Below are positions 1 to 5,566 of a DNA stretch of 7,149 nt, in pieces (the stretch's first letter is position 1; each line of letters starts with the position of its first letter). Location: the NCBI GenBank assembly GCA_902795555.1, contig CADBLV010000395.1, positions 1 through 7,149 on the forward strand. Direction: 5' to 3'. Position numbers and translations under genes: made by a program. The stretch comes from an uncultured Eubacteriales bacterium. GTDB lineage: Bacteria; Bacillota_A; Clostridia; Christensenellales; Aristaeellaceae. The notes under the pieces were generated by a model, which saw nothing but the letters and a program-made list of their open reading frames with translations, did no database searches and was not told where the DNA came from.

Positions 1-233
1 ACCGCCACAGGCGCCAGGGAGAATTTCTCTTCCGGGCCGTTCTTCGGCTTGCCCAGATGGCTGCAGAGGATCACTTTTCCTCCGTCCGCGATCAGCTTTT
101 TGATCGTCGGCAGTGCGGCCACGATGCGCTTATCGTTGGTAATTTTTCCGTCCTTCATGGGAACGTTGAAGTCGCAGCGAACCAGAACCCGCTTTCCTTT
201 GACCTGGATGTCGTCAACCGTCTTTTTTGCCAT
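1..233 (-). CDS. pgk: Phosphoglycerate kinase, N-terminal part (truncated by window edge)
   Basis: Phosphoglycerate kinase transfers phosphate from 1,3-bisphosphoglycerate to ADP in cytosolic glycolysis, the first ATP-yielding step. Only 77 codons lie inside the window; the family is about 390-400 residues, so most of the gene continues beyond position 1. Visible hallmarks are the signature [11 protein letters not shown] at residues 15-25 (the Asp and Asn bind substrate), the DKRI segment with Arg at about 36, and SHLGKP at 58-63 (the substrate-binding His and following loop). The ATG at 233-231 is the start because translation begins a few residues before the signature, as usual, and an AAAGGAGTG ribosome binding site lies upstream (241-249, with 9 bases between AGGAG and ATG). 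It is the next gene after the CggR-like regulator, 122 bases away, and is probably co-transcribed with it. Family identity is essentially certain. Confidence 0.97.
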   Translation of the reverse strand, partial: MAKKTVDDIQVKGKRVLVRCDFNVPMKDGKITNDKRIVAALPTIKKLIADGGKVILCSHLGKPKNGPEEKFSLAPVA

Positions 234-355
234 AATGAAACACTCCTTTACCCAATATAGATTGAATCATGGAAAACCCTTGTATTGCAAGGCCCCGCAA
301 AGGGCCGGGCAATCGTCATCATCCGGGAATCTCCGCCGTCCGTTCCGCGGCGCCC
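234..355 (-). other. cggR-pgk intergenic region with two mutually exclusive short hairpins
   Basis: No gene fits in these 122 bases. Read on the minus strand, a GC-rich hairpin (GGCCC, 6-base loop, GGGCC; 306-291) is followed directly by a second one (CCTTG, loop CAATA, CAAGG; 292-278) and then G plus TTTT (277-273). The two stems share the CC at 291-292, so only one can form at a time. The second resembles a weak intrinsic terminator or processing site, but a five-pair stem and four U residues are too little for strong termination. Downstream is an AT-rich stretch with TATATT (259-254) that could be a -10 element, though no reasonable -35 lies 17 bases above it. The likely role is modulating pgk relative to cggR; this is inference only. 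Confidence 0.3.
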
Positions 356-1381
356 TCATCCAAGAATCCCGCGCATCCGTCTCGCCGCTCCCTCGTCCGT
401 CACGAGCAGCGCGTGCCGGGTGTGCCGCAAAACGGAAATGATACTTTCGGCCTTGGAAGATCCCGCCGCCACCGCGATCATCCGGCAGGTGGGTTTCAGC
501 CTGGCCAGATCCACGCCCAGGCTGGCCGATTCCAGCAGGCACTGTCCCTCCAGATCATAATACGATCCGAAGCTCTCCCCCACGGCATGCTGATCCTTCA
601 GCCGATGCTGAACTTCCCGCGTCAGCTTCCGGTCCCGCATAGCCTCCTGAGCCTTTCCGATGCCGTGCAGAATCACGTCCGCCCGCTCCAGCAGCTCCAT
701 GGCCTCGCTGACTTCCGGCAGCTTCAGCATCTCCTGCAGCGCCTGGGGATCAAGCCGGTCCGGCAGATGGATCAGCCGATAGTGGCCGCCCAGCTTCTCC
801 GCGATTTCCTCCGCCAGGGTGTTGGCCTGCAGTTCCACGGTGCGCCCGAGGCCGCCCCGGGCCGGAACGACCATCACGTTCAGCGGCGACTGGGGCTGAA
901 TATTCCGGGCCACGGCAGCGATGCTCCGCCCCCCGGTCACGGCCAGGGTATTTCCGCTTTGCAGGAAGGATCGAAGCTTTCCCGCGCACAGGCGACCCAC
1001 GTCATGCAGCACCTGCGGATCCTCGTCCGCGTCTCCGGGGGCAATCAGCACCCGTTCAGCCGGCAGTGCGGCGCAAAGCTCGCTTTCCATCTCTGTCAGC
1101 CCGCTCATCGCCCTGGAGAACGCTCTCGCCTCCTCCAGCACTTCCCCCGCCCTTTCGCTCAGGGACATGCCGGAAGCGTTCAGATCGATATATCCCAGAT
1201 CCTTCAGCAGCGCCGCCGCGTTCCGAATCTCCCGCTCCGGCAGATTCAGCCGCAGCGCCAGCTGGCGCCTTCCCACGGGCTGCAGAACAGAAATCCGCTC
1301 CAGGATCAAAGCCCGGCGGGTCATTTCCTCCGTCAGATCGGGAGCCAGCTTCCGCATCATCGAAATCATGCCGGTGTCCAT
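356..1381 (-). CDS. cggR: CggR-like central glycolytic genes regulator (SorC/DeoR-type sugar-binding transcriptional regulator)
   Basis: 341 residues, the usual length for this family. The N-terminal part (about residues 20-70) is a winged helix-turn-helix: the run from QPVGRRQLALRLNLPERE through an alanine-rich recognition helix to DLGYIDL is typical. From about residue 90 to the end is the SorC-type sugar-phosphate-binding domain, with LAVTGGRSIAAVA (147-159), VVPARGGLG (171-179) and the C-terminal LLVTDEGAARRM (325-336). In Bacillus subtilis, CggR represses the gap operon and is released by fructose-1,6-bisphosphate. The same role is inferred here from the family match, the pgk gene next door and the symmetric GGGWC array in its own leader. 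The ATG at 1381 is supported by AGGAGG six bases upstream (1388-1393). Translation stops at TGA 358-356. A paralogous SorC regulator for another sugar phosphate cannot be excluded, but position and operator favour CggR. Confidence 0.88.
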   Translation of the reverse strand: MDTGMISMMRKLAPDLTEEMTRRALILERISVLQPVGRRQLALRLNLPEREIRNAAALLKDLGYIDLNASGMSLSERAGEVLEEARAFSRAMSGLTEMESELCAALPAERVLIAPGDADEDPQVLHDVGRLCAGKLRSFLQSGNTLAVTGGRSIAAVARNIQPQSPLNVMVVPARGGLGRTVELQANTLAEEIAEKLGGHYRLIHLPDRLDPQALQEMLKLPEVSEAMELLERADVILHGIGKAQEAMRDRKLTREVQHRLKDQHAVGESFGSYYDLEGQCLLESASLGVDLARLKPTCRMIAVAAGSSKAESIISVLRHTRHALLVTDEGAARRMRGILG

Positions 1382-1387
1382 AGGCTC

Positions 1388-1393
1388 CCTCCT
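1388..1393 (-). promoter_or_regulatory. Ribosome binding site of cggR
   Basis: A perfect AGGAGG on the minus strand, six bases before the ATG at 1381-1379. It fixes the start over the nearby downstream ATG codons (Met5, Met8, Met9). Confidence 0.85.
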
Positions 1394-1403
1394 CTCCCCG
1401 TGT

Positions 1404-1439
1404 GGGACCGAAACCGACCCGCGGGTCAGACGCTGTCCC
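1404..1439 (-). promoter_or_regulatory. Probable CggR operator: symmetric four-half-site array in the cggR leader
   Basis: The 36 bases read GGGAC, 7 bases, GACCCGCGGGTC, 7 bases, GTCCC. The outer pentamers are inverted copies of each other, the inner 12 bases are a perfect palindrome, and both spacers are exactly 7, so the array is fully dyad-symmetric in its conserved positions. It holds four GGGWC half-sites arranged as two inverted pairs, as expected for a tetrameric SorC-family protein. It also resembles the known B. subtilis cggR operator, a tandem CGGGAC-N6-TGTC repeat: here CGGGAC-N6-TGAC is followed, 19 bases later, by CGGGTC-N6-GGTC. The array starts at the predicted transcription start and runs to about +35, so a bound repressor would block initiation or early elongation. 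Binding itself is inferred. Confidence 0.75.
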
Positions 1440-1444
1440 GAAAA

Positions 1445-1473
1445 ATCTTATCACAAGGAGAAAGGGTTCGCAA
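1445..1473 (-). promoter_or_regulatory. Sigma-A-type promoter for cggR(-pgk)
   Basis: Minus-strand reading gives a -35 of TTGCGA (1473-1468), a 17-base spacer and a -10 of TAAGAT (1450-1445), with TG one base before the -10 (an extended -10). The match to TTGACA/TATAAT is good and the spacing optimal. Transcription should start near 1438-1439, leaving a leader of about 57 bases that contains the operator-like array and the ribosome binding site. This makes cggR-pgk independent of the upstream thiI operon. Confidence 0.72.
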
Positions 1474-1499
1474 GCGTTTTTTGCGCCTGTCCCGACGGT

Positions 1500-1560
1500 T
1501 TTTTGCTCAGCGTGATTCACGCGGAAAGCAAACGCTTCCCTTCAAAGGTTTTTCGCGCTG
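1500..1560 (-). other. thiI 3' flank with small inverted repeats, no clear terminator
   Basis: Right after the thiI stop (TAA, 1563-1561) the minus strand has a stem GGGAAGC / GCTTTCC with loop GTTT (seven pairs, one G-T) and then GCGTGA-A-TCACGC, a six-base inverted repeat around one base. Neither is followed by a run of U; both lead into A-rich sequence. They could stabilise the 3' end of the thiI message or bind a protein, but this is not a standard intrinsic terminator. Confidence 0.3.
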
Positions 1561-2706
1561 TTATACGCGCACAACCTCTGTTCCGGCCAGGGCCCGCTCG
1601 ATCATCTCCTCGCCGTCCAGGCGGCGCTCCCCCTCCAGAATCTTTTCCATCTTCGGATGCGTGGCCGGATGGCGCGGCGTGAACACGGTGCAGCAATCCT
1701 CGTAGGGCAGATTGGAAATCTCCAGGGTGTCGATCTTCCGGGCAATCTCGATGATTTCGCTCTTGTCAAAGCCGATCAGGGGACGGAACACCGGCATCCC
1801 GACGGCCGCGTCCGTCGTTCCCAGGGCTTCCATGGTCTGGCTGGCCACCTGTCCGATGCTTTCCCCGGTAATCAGGGCCCCGCAGTTTTCCGCCCGCGCG
1901 ATGCGCTCCGCGATGCGCATCATATATCGCCGCATGATCAGCGTCGTATATTCGTCCGGGCATTTTTCATGGATGGCCATCTGGATTTCGGTGAAGGGAA
2001 CGATATACACCTTGATGCCGCAGCAGGAGAAGCTGAGCTTTCTCGCCAGATCCAACACCTTTTCCTTCGCCCGATCCGAGGTGTAGGGATAGCTGTGAAA
2101 ATGCACCGCGCAGATCTGAACCCCGCGTTTGGCAATCATCCATCCGGCCACCGGACTGTCGATGCCGCCGCTGAGCAGCAACGCCGCGTTCCCGTTCGTC
2201 CCAACCGGCATCCCGCCGACGGCCGGCACCTCCCGCACATACAGATAGGCCATGTCGCGAATTTCGATATTCACGGGATAGTCCGGATCATGCACGTCGA
2301 CTTTCAGGTTCGGGTTCGCCTGCAGGATCCGATATCCCACTTCCTCGTTGATGGCCGGAGAATTCATAAAGTAGCGCTTGTCGCTTCTCCGGGCAACCAC
2401 CTTGAAGGTCCCCTTCAGGTCCCGGGTCATCCGGATCGCCTCGTCGCAGATAGCGTCAAAATCCTCCTTGGGCATTTCCACGGCCGGGCTCACGCTGTGA
2501 ACGCCGAACACCTTCGTGACCCGTTCAATGCATGTTTCCAGATCGCTGAAGCCGCACACGAAAATGCGGCCGTCATGGACCCACACCTCCGCGCCCAGTC
2601 CCCGAACGGCATATCGGATTTTGCGAACCAGCGCCCGGATAAAATACGGCCTGTTCAGCCCTTTCAGAAAGATCTCCCCATATCGAACCAGCAGCAGTTC
2701 CCGCAT
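1561..2706 (-). CDS. thiI: tRNA 4-thiouridine synthase ThiI (form without rhodanese domain)
   Basis: ThiI adenylates U8 of tRNA and transfers sulfur to make 4-thiouridine; in some bacteria it also supplies sulfur for the thiamine thiazole. The 381 residues comprise an N-terminal ferredoxin-like plus THUMP region (about 1-165, with VRYGEIFLKG at 7-16 and VVARRSDKRY at 103-112) and a PP-loop ATPase domain with the nucleotide-binding motif LLLSGGIDSPVAGW (176-189) and GESIGQVASQT (281-291). The conserved catalytic cysteine region is YEDCCTVFTPRHPATHP (335-351), with Cys338 and Cys339. The protein ends soon afterwards, so it lacks the C-terminal rhodanese domain of the E. coli enzyme (about 480 residues). 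This is the Bacillus type, in which a dedicated cysteine desulfurase delivers sulfur, and such a gene lies immediately upstream here. The start ATG at 2706 is preceded by GGAGGAG six bases away. Confidence 0.97.
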   Translation of the reverse strand: MRELLLVRYGEIFLKGLNRPYFIRALVRKIRYAVRGLGAEVWVHDGRIFVCGFSDLETCIERVTKVFGVHSVSPAVEMPKEDFDAICDEAIRMTRDLKGTFKVVARRSDKRYFMNSPAINEEVGYRILQANPNLKVDVHDPDYPVNIEIRDMAYLYVREVPAVGGMPVGTNGNAALLLSGGIDSPVAGWMIAKRGVQICAVHFHSYPYTSDRAKEKVLDLARKLSFSCCGIKVYIVPFTEIQMAIHEKCPDEYTTLIMRRYMMRIAERIARAENCGALITGESIGQVASQTMEALGTTDAAVGMPVFRPLIGFDKSEIIEIARKIDTLEISNLPYEDCCTVFTPRHPATHPKMEKILEGERRLDGEEMIERALAGTEVVRV

Positions 2707-2761
2707 CGTTTTCTCCTCCGTTATCGGTAAGCAAACATCTTTTTTCAGTAACCTCTCCGCC

Positions 2762-3907
2762 CTATCTGCGCGTATACTTTTTCAGCATTTCATAATGAAA
2801 TCCGATCCGTTCCGCCGTATATCGGATCTCCTCCTCCGTGGTAAACGGGGAAAGGCTGAACCGCAGAGAGCAGTCGGCAATCTCCGGCCGCACGCCCATG
2901 GCTTTCAGCACCGGCGAAATCTTCTGTTTCCGGCTGGCGCAGGCGCTGCCCGCGGACACATAGATTCCGTCCCCTTCCAGGGCAAACAGCATCGTCTGGC
3001 TTCTGACCGGCGGAAAGGCGGCATTCAGAATATGAGGCGCGCATGCCTCTCCCGTCGGGGAATTGACCGTCAGCGTAGGAATCTTCTCCCGCAGCAGGGC
3101 CTCCAACGTTTCCCGAAGGCGCCGCATCCGTTCCGGCGCGGCCGGATCAAAGGTCCGGATGGCCTCTCCCAGGGCCAGAATCCCAAAGGTGTTTTCCGTT
3201 CCGGAGCGAAGGCCTTCCTCCTGTCCGCCGCCGTACATCCCCGGCTGAATGCGGCATTCTTTGCGAACGATCAGCGCGCCGGTGCCCTTCAGCCCGTGAA
3301 TTTTGTGGCCGGACAGCGCATAGCTCTGCATTCCGATCCGGTTAAAACAGACGGGGGTTCGCAGAAATCCCTGCACGCCGTCCACATGCAGCCAGGCCCC
3401 GGGGCAGAGCCGGTTTCGCGCTTCCGCGATGCGGGAAAGGGGCTCCATGGCGCCGGTTTCGTTGTTCACCTGCATCACGGCGATCAGGGCCACCCGCTCG
3501 TCCATCATGCCTTCCAGATCGGAAAGGTCAACCGTCCCGCCCTCTCCCGCCGGAATCTCCGAAACCTCGTGCCCCATGGCCCGCAGGGCCTCGGCACAGG
3601 CGGAAACCGCCGGATGTTCAACCGAGGAAATCAACACCCTTCCGGGATTCCGGCGGCATTTCATGGCGCCCAGAAGTGCCAGGTTATCCGCCTCCGTTCC
3701 GCCGGAGGTGAAGATAACGCGCTGGCCCGTGGCCTCCGCGGCCTGCCGGATCTCCTCCCGAACGGCGTCCATCTCTTTCTGAATCGCCATCGCCGGCTGA
3801 TATAAAGCGGATGGATTATACCATCCGCTTTCCATCGCGCGCTGCACCCGCTCGCAAACCGCATGGGAAGGCGCCGTGGTGGCGCTGTTGTCCAGATATG
3901 CCTTCAT
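2762..3907 (-). CDS. Cysteine desulfurase (NifS/IscS family, NifZ-like partner of ThiI)
   Basis: A PLP-dependent enzyme that removes sulfur from L-cysteine as an enzyme-bound persulfide. The 381 residues are colinear with the family: LDNSATT (5-11), SGGTEADNLAL (68-78), VEHPAV with His98, HVDGVQ with PLP-contacting Asp176, and the PLP lysine Lys202 in SGHKIHGLKGTG. GGGQEEGLRSGTEN (226-239) follows, then the catalytic loop SAGSACASRK (318-327) with Cys323. The short active-site loop fits the class I (NifS/IscS) enzymes. No iscU/nifU-like scaffold gene is nearby and thiI follows 55 bases downstream, which suggests a ThiI-dedicated desulfurase such as B. subtilis NifZ rather than a general Fe-S enzyme; that assignment is contextual. 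The ATG at 3907 has AGGAGTG lying within the last codons and stop of the preceding gene, so translation is probably coupled. Confidence 0.93.
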   Translation of the reverse strand: MKAYLDNSATTAPSHAVCERVQRAMESGWYNPSALYQPAMAIQKEMDAVREEIRQAAEATGQRVIFTSGGTEADNLALLGAMKCRRNPGRVLISSVEHPAVSACAEALRAMGHEVSEIPAGEGGTVDLSDLEGMMDERVALIAVMQVNNETGAMEPLSRIAEARNRLCPGAWLHVDGVQGFLRTPVCFNRIGMQSYALSGHKIHGLKGTGALIVRKECRIQPGMYGGGQEEGLRSGTENTFGILALGEAIRTFDPAAPERMRRLRETLEALLREKIPTLTVNSPTGEACAPHILNAAFPPVRSQTMLFALEGDGIYVSAGSACASRKQKISPVLKAMGVRPEIADCSLRFSLSPFTTEEEIRYTAERIGFHYEMLKKYTRR

Positions 3908-3911
3908 GGGC

Positions 3912-4448
3912 TCACTCCTGATAGACGCCGCGGGGCAGATATTGCTTGATATAATCCACCATCGCTTCGCTGGGCTCCAGAATGATCATCTTTTTTTCCG
4001 TGTCCTTGGTAAAGTAGAAGTAATACAGCTCCGCGTCCCGGTTCAGAAACCAGTTCATCCGTTTGATCCCCGGCATATTCAGATACCTCTGAAAGGAAGG
4101 AGAACTCACCTTTCCGAAGGCTTCGACGTTCCGCACATTCAGGCTGCCCAGGGATTTCCGCTTCTTGTTGTTATAAACCTCCGCGAAGTCCAGCGCGCCG
4201 TTGGTAAAGGTGTATTCATATTCGGTCAGCAGTCTGTCGTGAAAGAAATAGGTATAAGCCGCGATTCCACCCGTCACGGCGATAATCACCAGGCTCATCC
4301 AGTGAAAATTGGTGGTCAGGGTTCCCAGGGTCATGGCGGCCATCAGGGCTCCCCCGAAAATAATCACCCAGGAGAAATAGTACAGAATCCGGTTCAGCGT
4401 ATTATTGCGCTTTGTGACGACTTCCTCCATAAAATGATCCATAGCCAT
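3912..4448 (-). CDS. Small two-helix membrane protein, DUF6106-like, function unknown
   Basis: 178 residues; no function can be assigned. A charged 20-residue head (MAMDHFMEEVVTKRNNTLNR) precedes two hydrophobic helices, about 21-42 and 50-69, forming a hairpin anchor. The remaining ~108 residues are soluble and probably cytoplasmic. They begin with YEYTFTNGALDF (78-89), continue with basic KKRKSL (95-100), and later have LYYFYFTKDTEKKMIILEPS (141-160) before a final amphipathic stretch. The alternating strand pattern with one terminal helix resembles bacterial PH-like domains behind two-helix anchors; this is a by-eye fold inference. From memory it matches the clostridial DUF6106 proteins, a name to confirm by profile search. 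The first ATG (4448) has GGAGG nine bases upstream; a second at 4442 would remove only two residues. It sits 15 bases after ispA and 4 bases before the desulfurase, so it is part of the operon. Confidence 0.8.
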   Translation of the reverse strand: MAMDHFMEEVVTKRNNTLNRILYYFSWVIIFGGALMAAMTLGTLTTNFHWMSLVIIAVTGGIAAYTYFFHDRLLTEYEYTFTNGALDFAEVYNNKKRKSLGSLNVRNVEAFGKVSSPSFQRYLNMPGIKRMNWFLNRDAELYYFYFTKDTEKKMIILEPSEAMVDYIKQYLPRGVYQE

Positions 4449-4463
4449 GGCTTTCTTCCTCCT

Positions 4464-5339
4464 TTAATAGCTTCTGTCCAGCAGGCTTTCGGCCAGTTGC
4501 CGATAAATCGTGACATCTCCGGGCAGCCCGCTCAGAGCTTCCGTGGCCAGCCGCACCTGTTCCCGGGCGTCCTCCCGGGTCCGCTCAATCCCGTGCAGGG
4601 CCACCCAGGTCATCTTCTGCTGCTGGGCGTCCATGCCGGTTCGCTTGCCCATCAGCGCCGGATCCCCCGTCACGTCGAGCAGATCATCCGTCATCTGAAA
4701 GGCCAGCCCGTAGTGCAGCGCAAACCGGCTTCCGGCTTCAACGGCTTCCGTCCCCGCCCCGCCGAGAATCAGCCCACTCTCGACCGCCGCGGCAATCAGG
4801 TCCGCGGTTTTGTGGCTGTGAATATAGGTCACGGTCTCCTCGTCCGGGGTTTCCCCTTCCGAAAAAACATCGATCCACTGGCCGCCGATCATCCCGGTCA
4901 CGCCCGCGTGCCGCATGATGCAGGCCATCGCCCGCGCTCCCCGAAGATCCGTCATCCCCGCTGCATGCACAGCCATCGTTTCCGCCGCGGAATTCAGCAG
5001 TCCGTCTCCGGCCAGAATCGCTCCCGCCTCCCCGAAAACCACGTGGTTTGTCGGAGCTCCCCGCCGCAGGTCGTCATTGTCCAGCGCGGGCAGGTCGTCG
5101 TGAATCAGGCTGTAGGTGTGAATCATCTCCAGTGCGCATGCAAAGGGAAGCGCGTCCTCCGCCCGTCCCCCGGCCATTTCGCATCCGGCAAGCAGCATCA
5201 CGGGCCGCAGTCTTTTTCCCCCGGCCTCCAGGCTGTAAAGCATGGCCTCTTCCAGCCTTTCCGGAATCCGGCCCAGCGCCGCAACCGTCGGCCGCAGCGC
5301 CGCGTTCACCATCTCCCGGTATGCTTCGAATGTTTTCAT
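4464..5339 (-). CDS. ispA: Polyprenyl (farnesyl) diphosphate synthase
   Basis: Condenses isopentenyl diphosphate with dimethylallyl and geranyl diphosphate to give farnesyl diphosphate, the precursor of undecaprenyl phosphate and quinone side chains. At 291 residues the length is typical. GKRLRP (41-46) binds isopentenyl diphosphate. The first aspartate-rich motif is DDLPALD (81-87), with the two-residue insertion of bacterial type II farnesyl synthases; Tyr76, five residues before it, is the bulky residue associated with a C15 stop. HKTADL lies at 176-181 and the second aspartate-rich motif FQMTDDLLDVTGD at 214-226. Product length is inferred from these residues; a geranylgeranyl synthase is less likely. 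The ATG overlaps the xseB stop as ATGA (5339-5336). The xseA-xseB-ispA order is a classic bacterial arrangement, but no dxs follows here as it often does. Confidence 0.95.
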   Translation of the reverse strand: MKTFEAYREMVNAALRPTVAALGRIPERLEEAMLYSLEAGGKRLRPVMLLAGCEMAGGRAEDALPFACALEMIHTYSLIHDDLPALDNDDLRRGAPTNHVVFGEAGAILAGDGLLNSAAETMAVHAAGMTDLRGARAMACIMRHAGVTGMIGGQWIDVFSEGETPDEETVTYIHSHKTADLIAAAVESGLILGGAGTEAVEAGSRFALHYGLAFQMTDDLLDVTGDPALMGKRTGMDAQQQKMTWVALHGIERTREDAREQVRLATEALSGLPGDVTIYRQLAESLLDRSY

Positions 5340-5566
5340 CGGGCTTCCTCCATCGGAACCTCTTCCGGGCCGTCCACGCCGTCCCTGAGAACGGTCAGCC
5401 GTCTCGTCAGGTTTTTCAGCTCCGCGTCCAGCTGGTTCAGCTCCTTCATCCCGGCCTCATAGCTCCGCACAGAATCCTCCAGGGACATCCTGCCTTCCTC
5501 GATCTCGTGAATGATTTTCTGAACCGATTCCAGCCGTTCCTCAAAGCTCCTGTTTTCATTCTCCAT
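5336..5566 (-). CDS. xseB: Exodeoxyribonuclease VII small subunit
   Basis: XseB binds in several copies to XseA to form exonuclease VII, which degrades single-stranded DNA to short oligonucleotides in the cytosol. From the chosen ATG the protein has 76 residues, the normal size. It begins [18 protein letters not shown] and contains the family core EEGRMSLEDSVRSYEAGM, which forms a helical hairpin, then NQLDAELKNLTRRL. The frame is open upstream to an ATG at 5608 (90 residues), but that start has no family support. The start at 5566 has AAGGAG (5580-5575) eight bases before it and places the first conserved residues normally. It overlaps the end of xseA by 11 bases and its TGA overlaps the ispA ATG, so all three are translationally coupled. 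Confidence 0.93.
   Translation of the reverse strand: MENENRSFEERLESVQKIIHEIEEGRMSLEDSVRSYEAGMKELNQLDAELKNLTRRLTVLRDGVDGPEEVPMEEAR

Noticed and set aside
254..282. Possible separate promoter for pgk using TATATT (259-254) as -10
   Set aside because: The hexamer 17 bases upstream is CAAGGG, a poor -35, and the better TTGCAA lies 25 bases away. Not enough to call a promoter.
269..1705. Long plus-strand open frame (478 codons) antisense to cggR and the 3' end of thiI
   Set aside because: Its translation is low-complexity, rich in Arg, Gln, His and Pro with no family resemblance, and it has no good ribosome binding site. It mirrors the codon bias of well-supported minus-strand genes in GC-rich DNA.
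2707..2761. Possible leader peptide or promoter in the 55-base desulfurase-thiI gap
   Set aside because: Only a five-codon ATG frame and loosely spaced TTACTG/GATAAC elements are present; nothing beyond the thiI ribosome binding site is convincing.
1657..3805. Plus-strand open frames 1657-2730 (357 codons) and 2516-3805 (429 codons)
   Set aside because: They are antisense to thiI and the desulfurase, show no recognisable domain and have shadow-type composition.
3876..5462. Long plus-strand open frame (528 codons) antisense to the desulfurase start, the membrane protein, ispA and xseB
   Set aside because: It spans four well-supported minus-strand genes and their junctions, and its product looks like a frame shadow (His, Pro, Gln, Arg-rich). 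Its length is explained by the scarcity of reverse-complement stop codons in the real genes.
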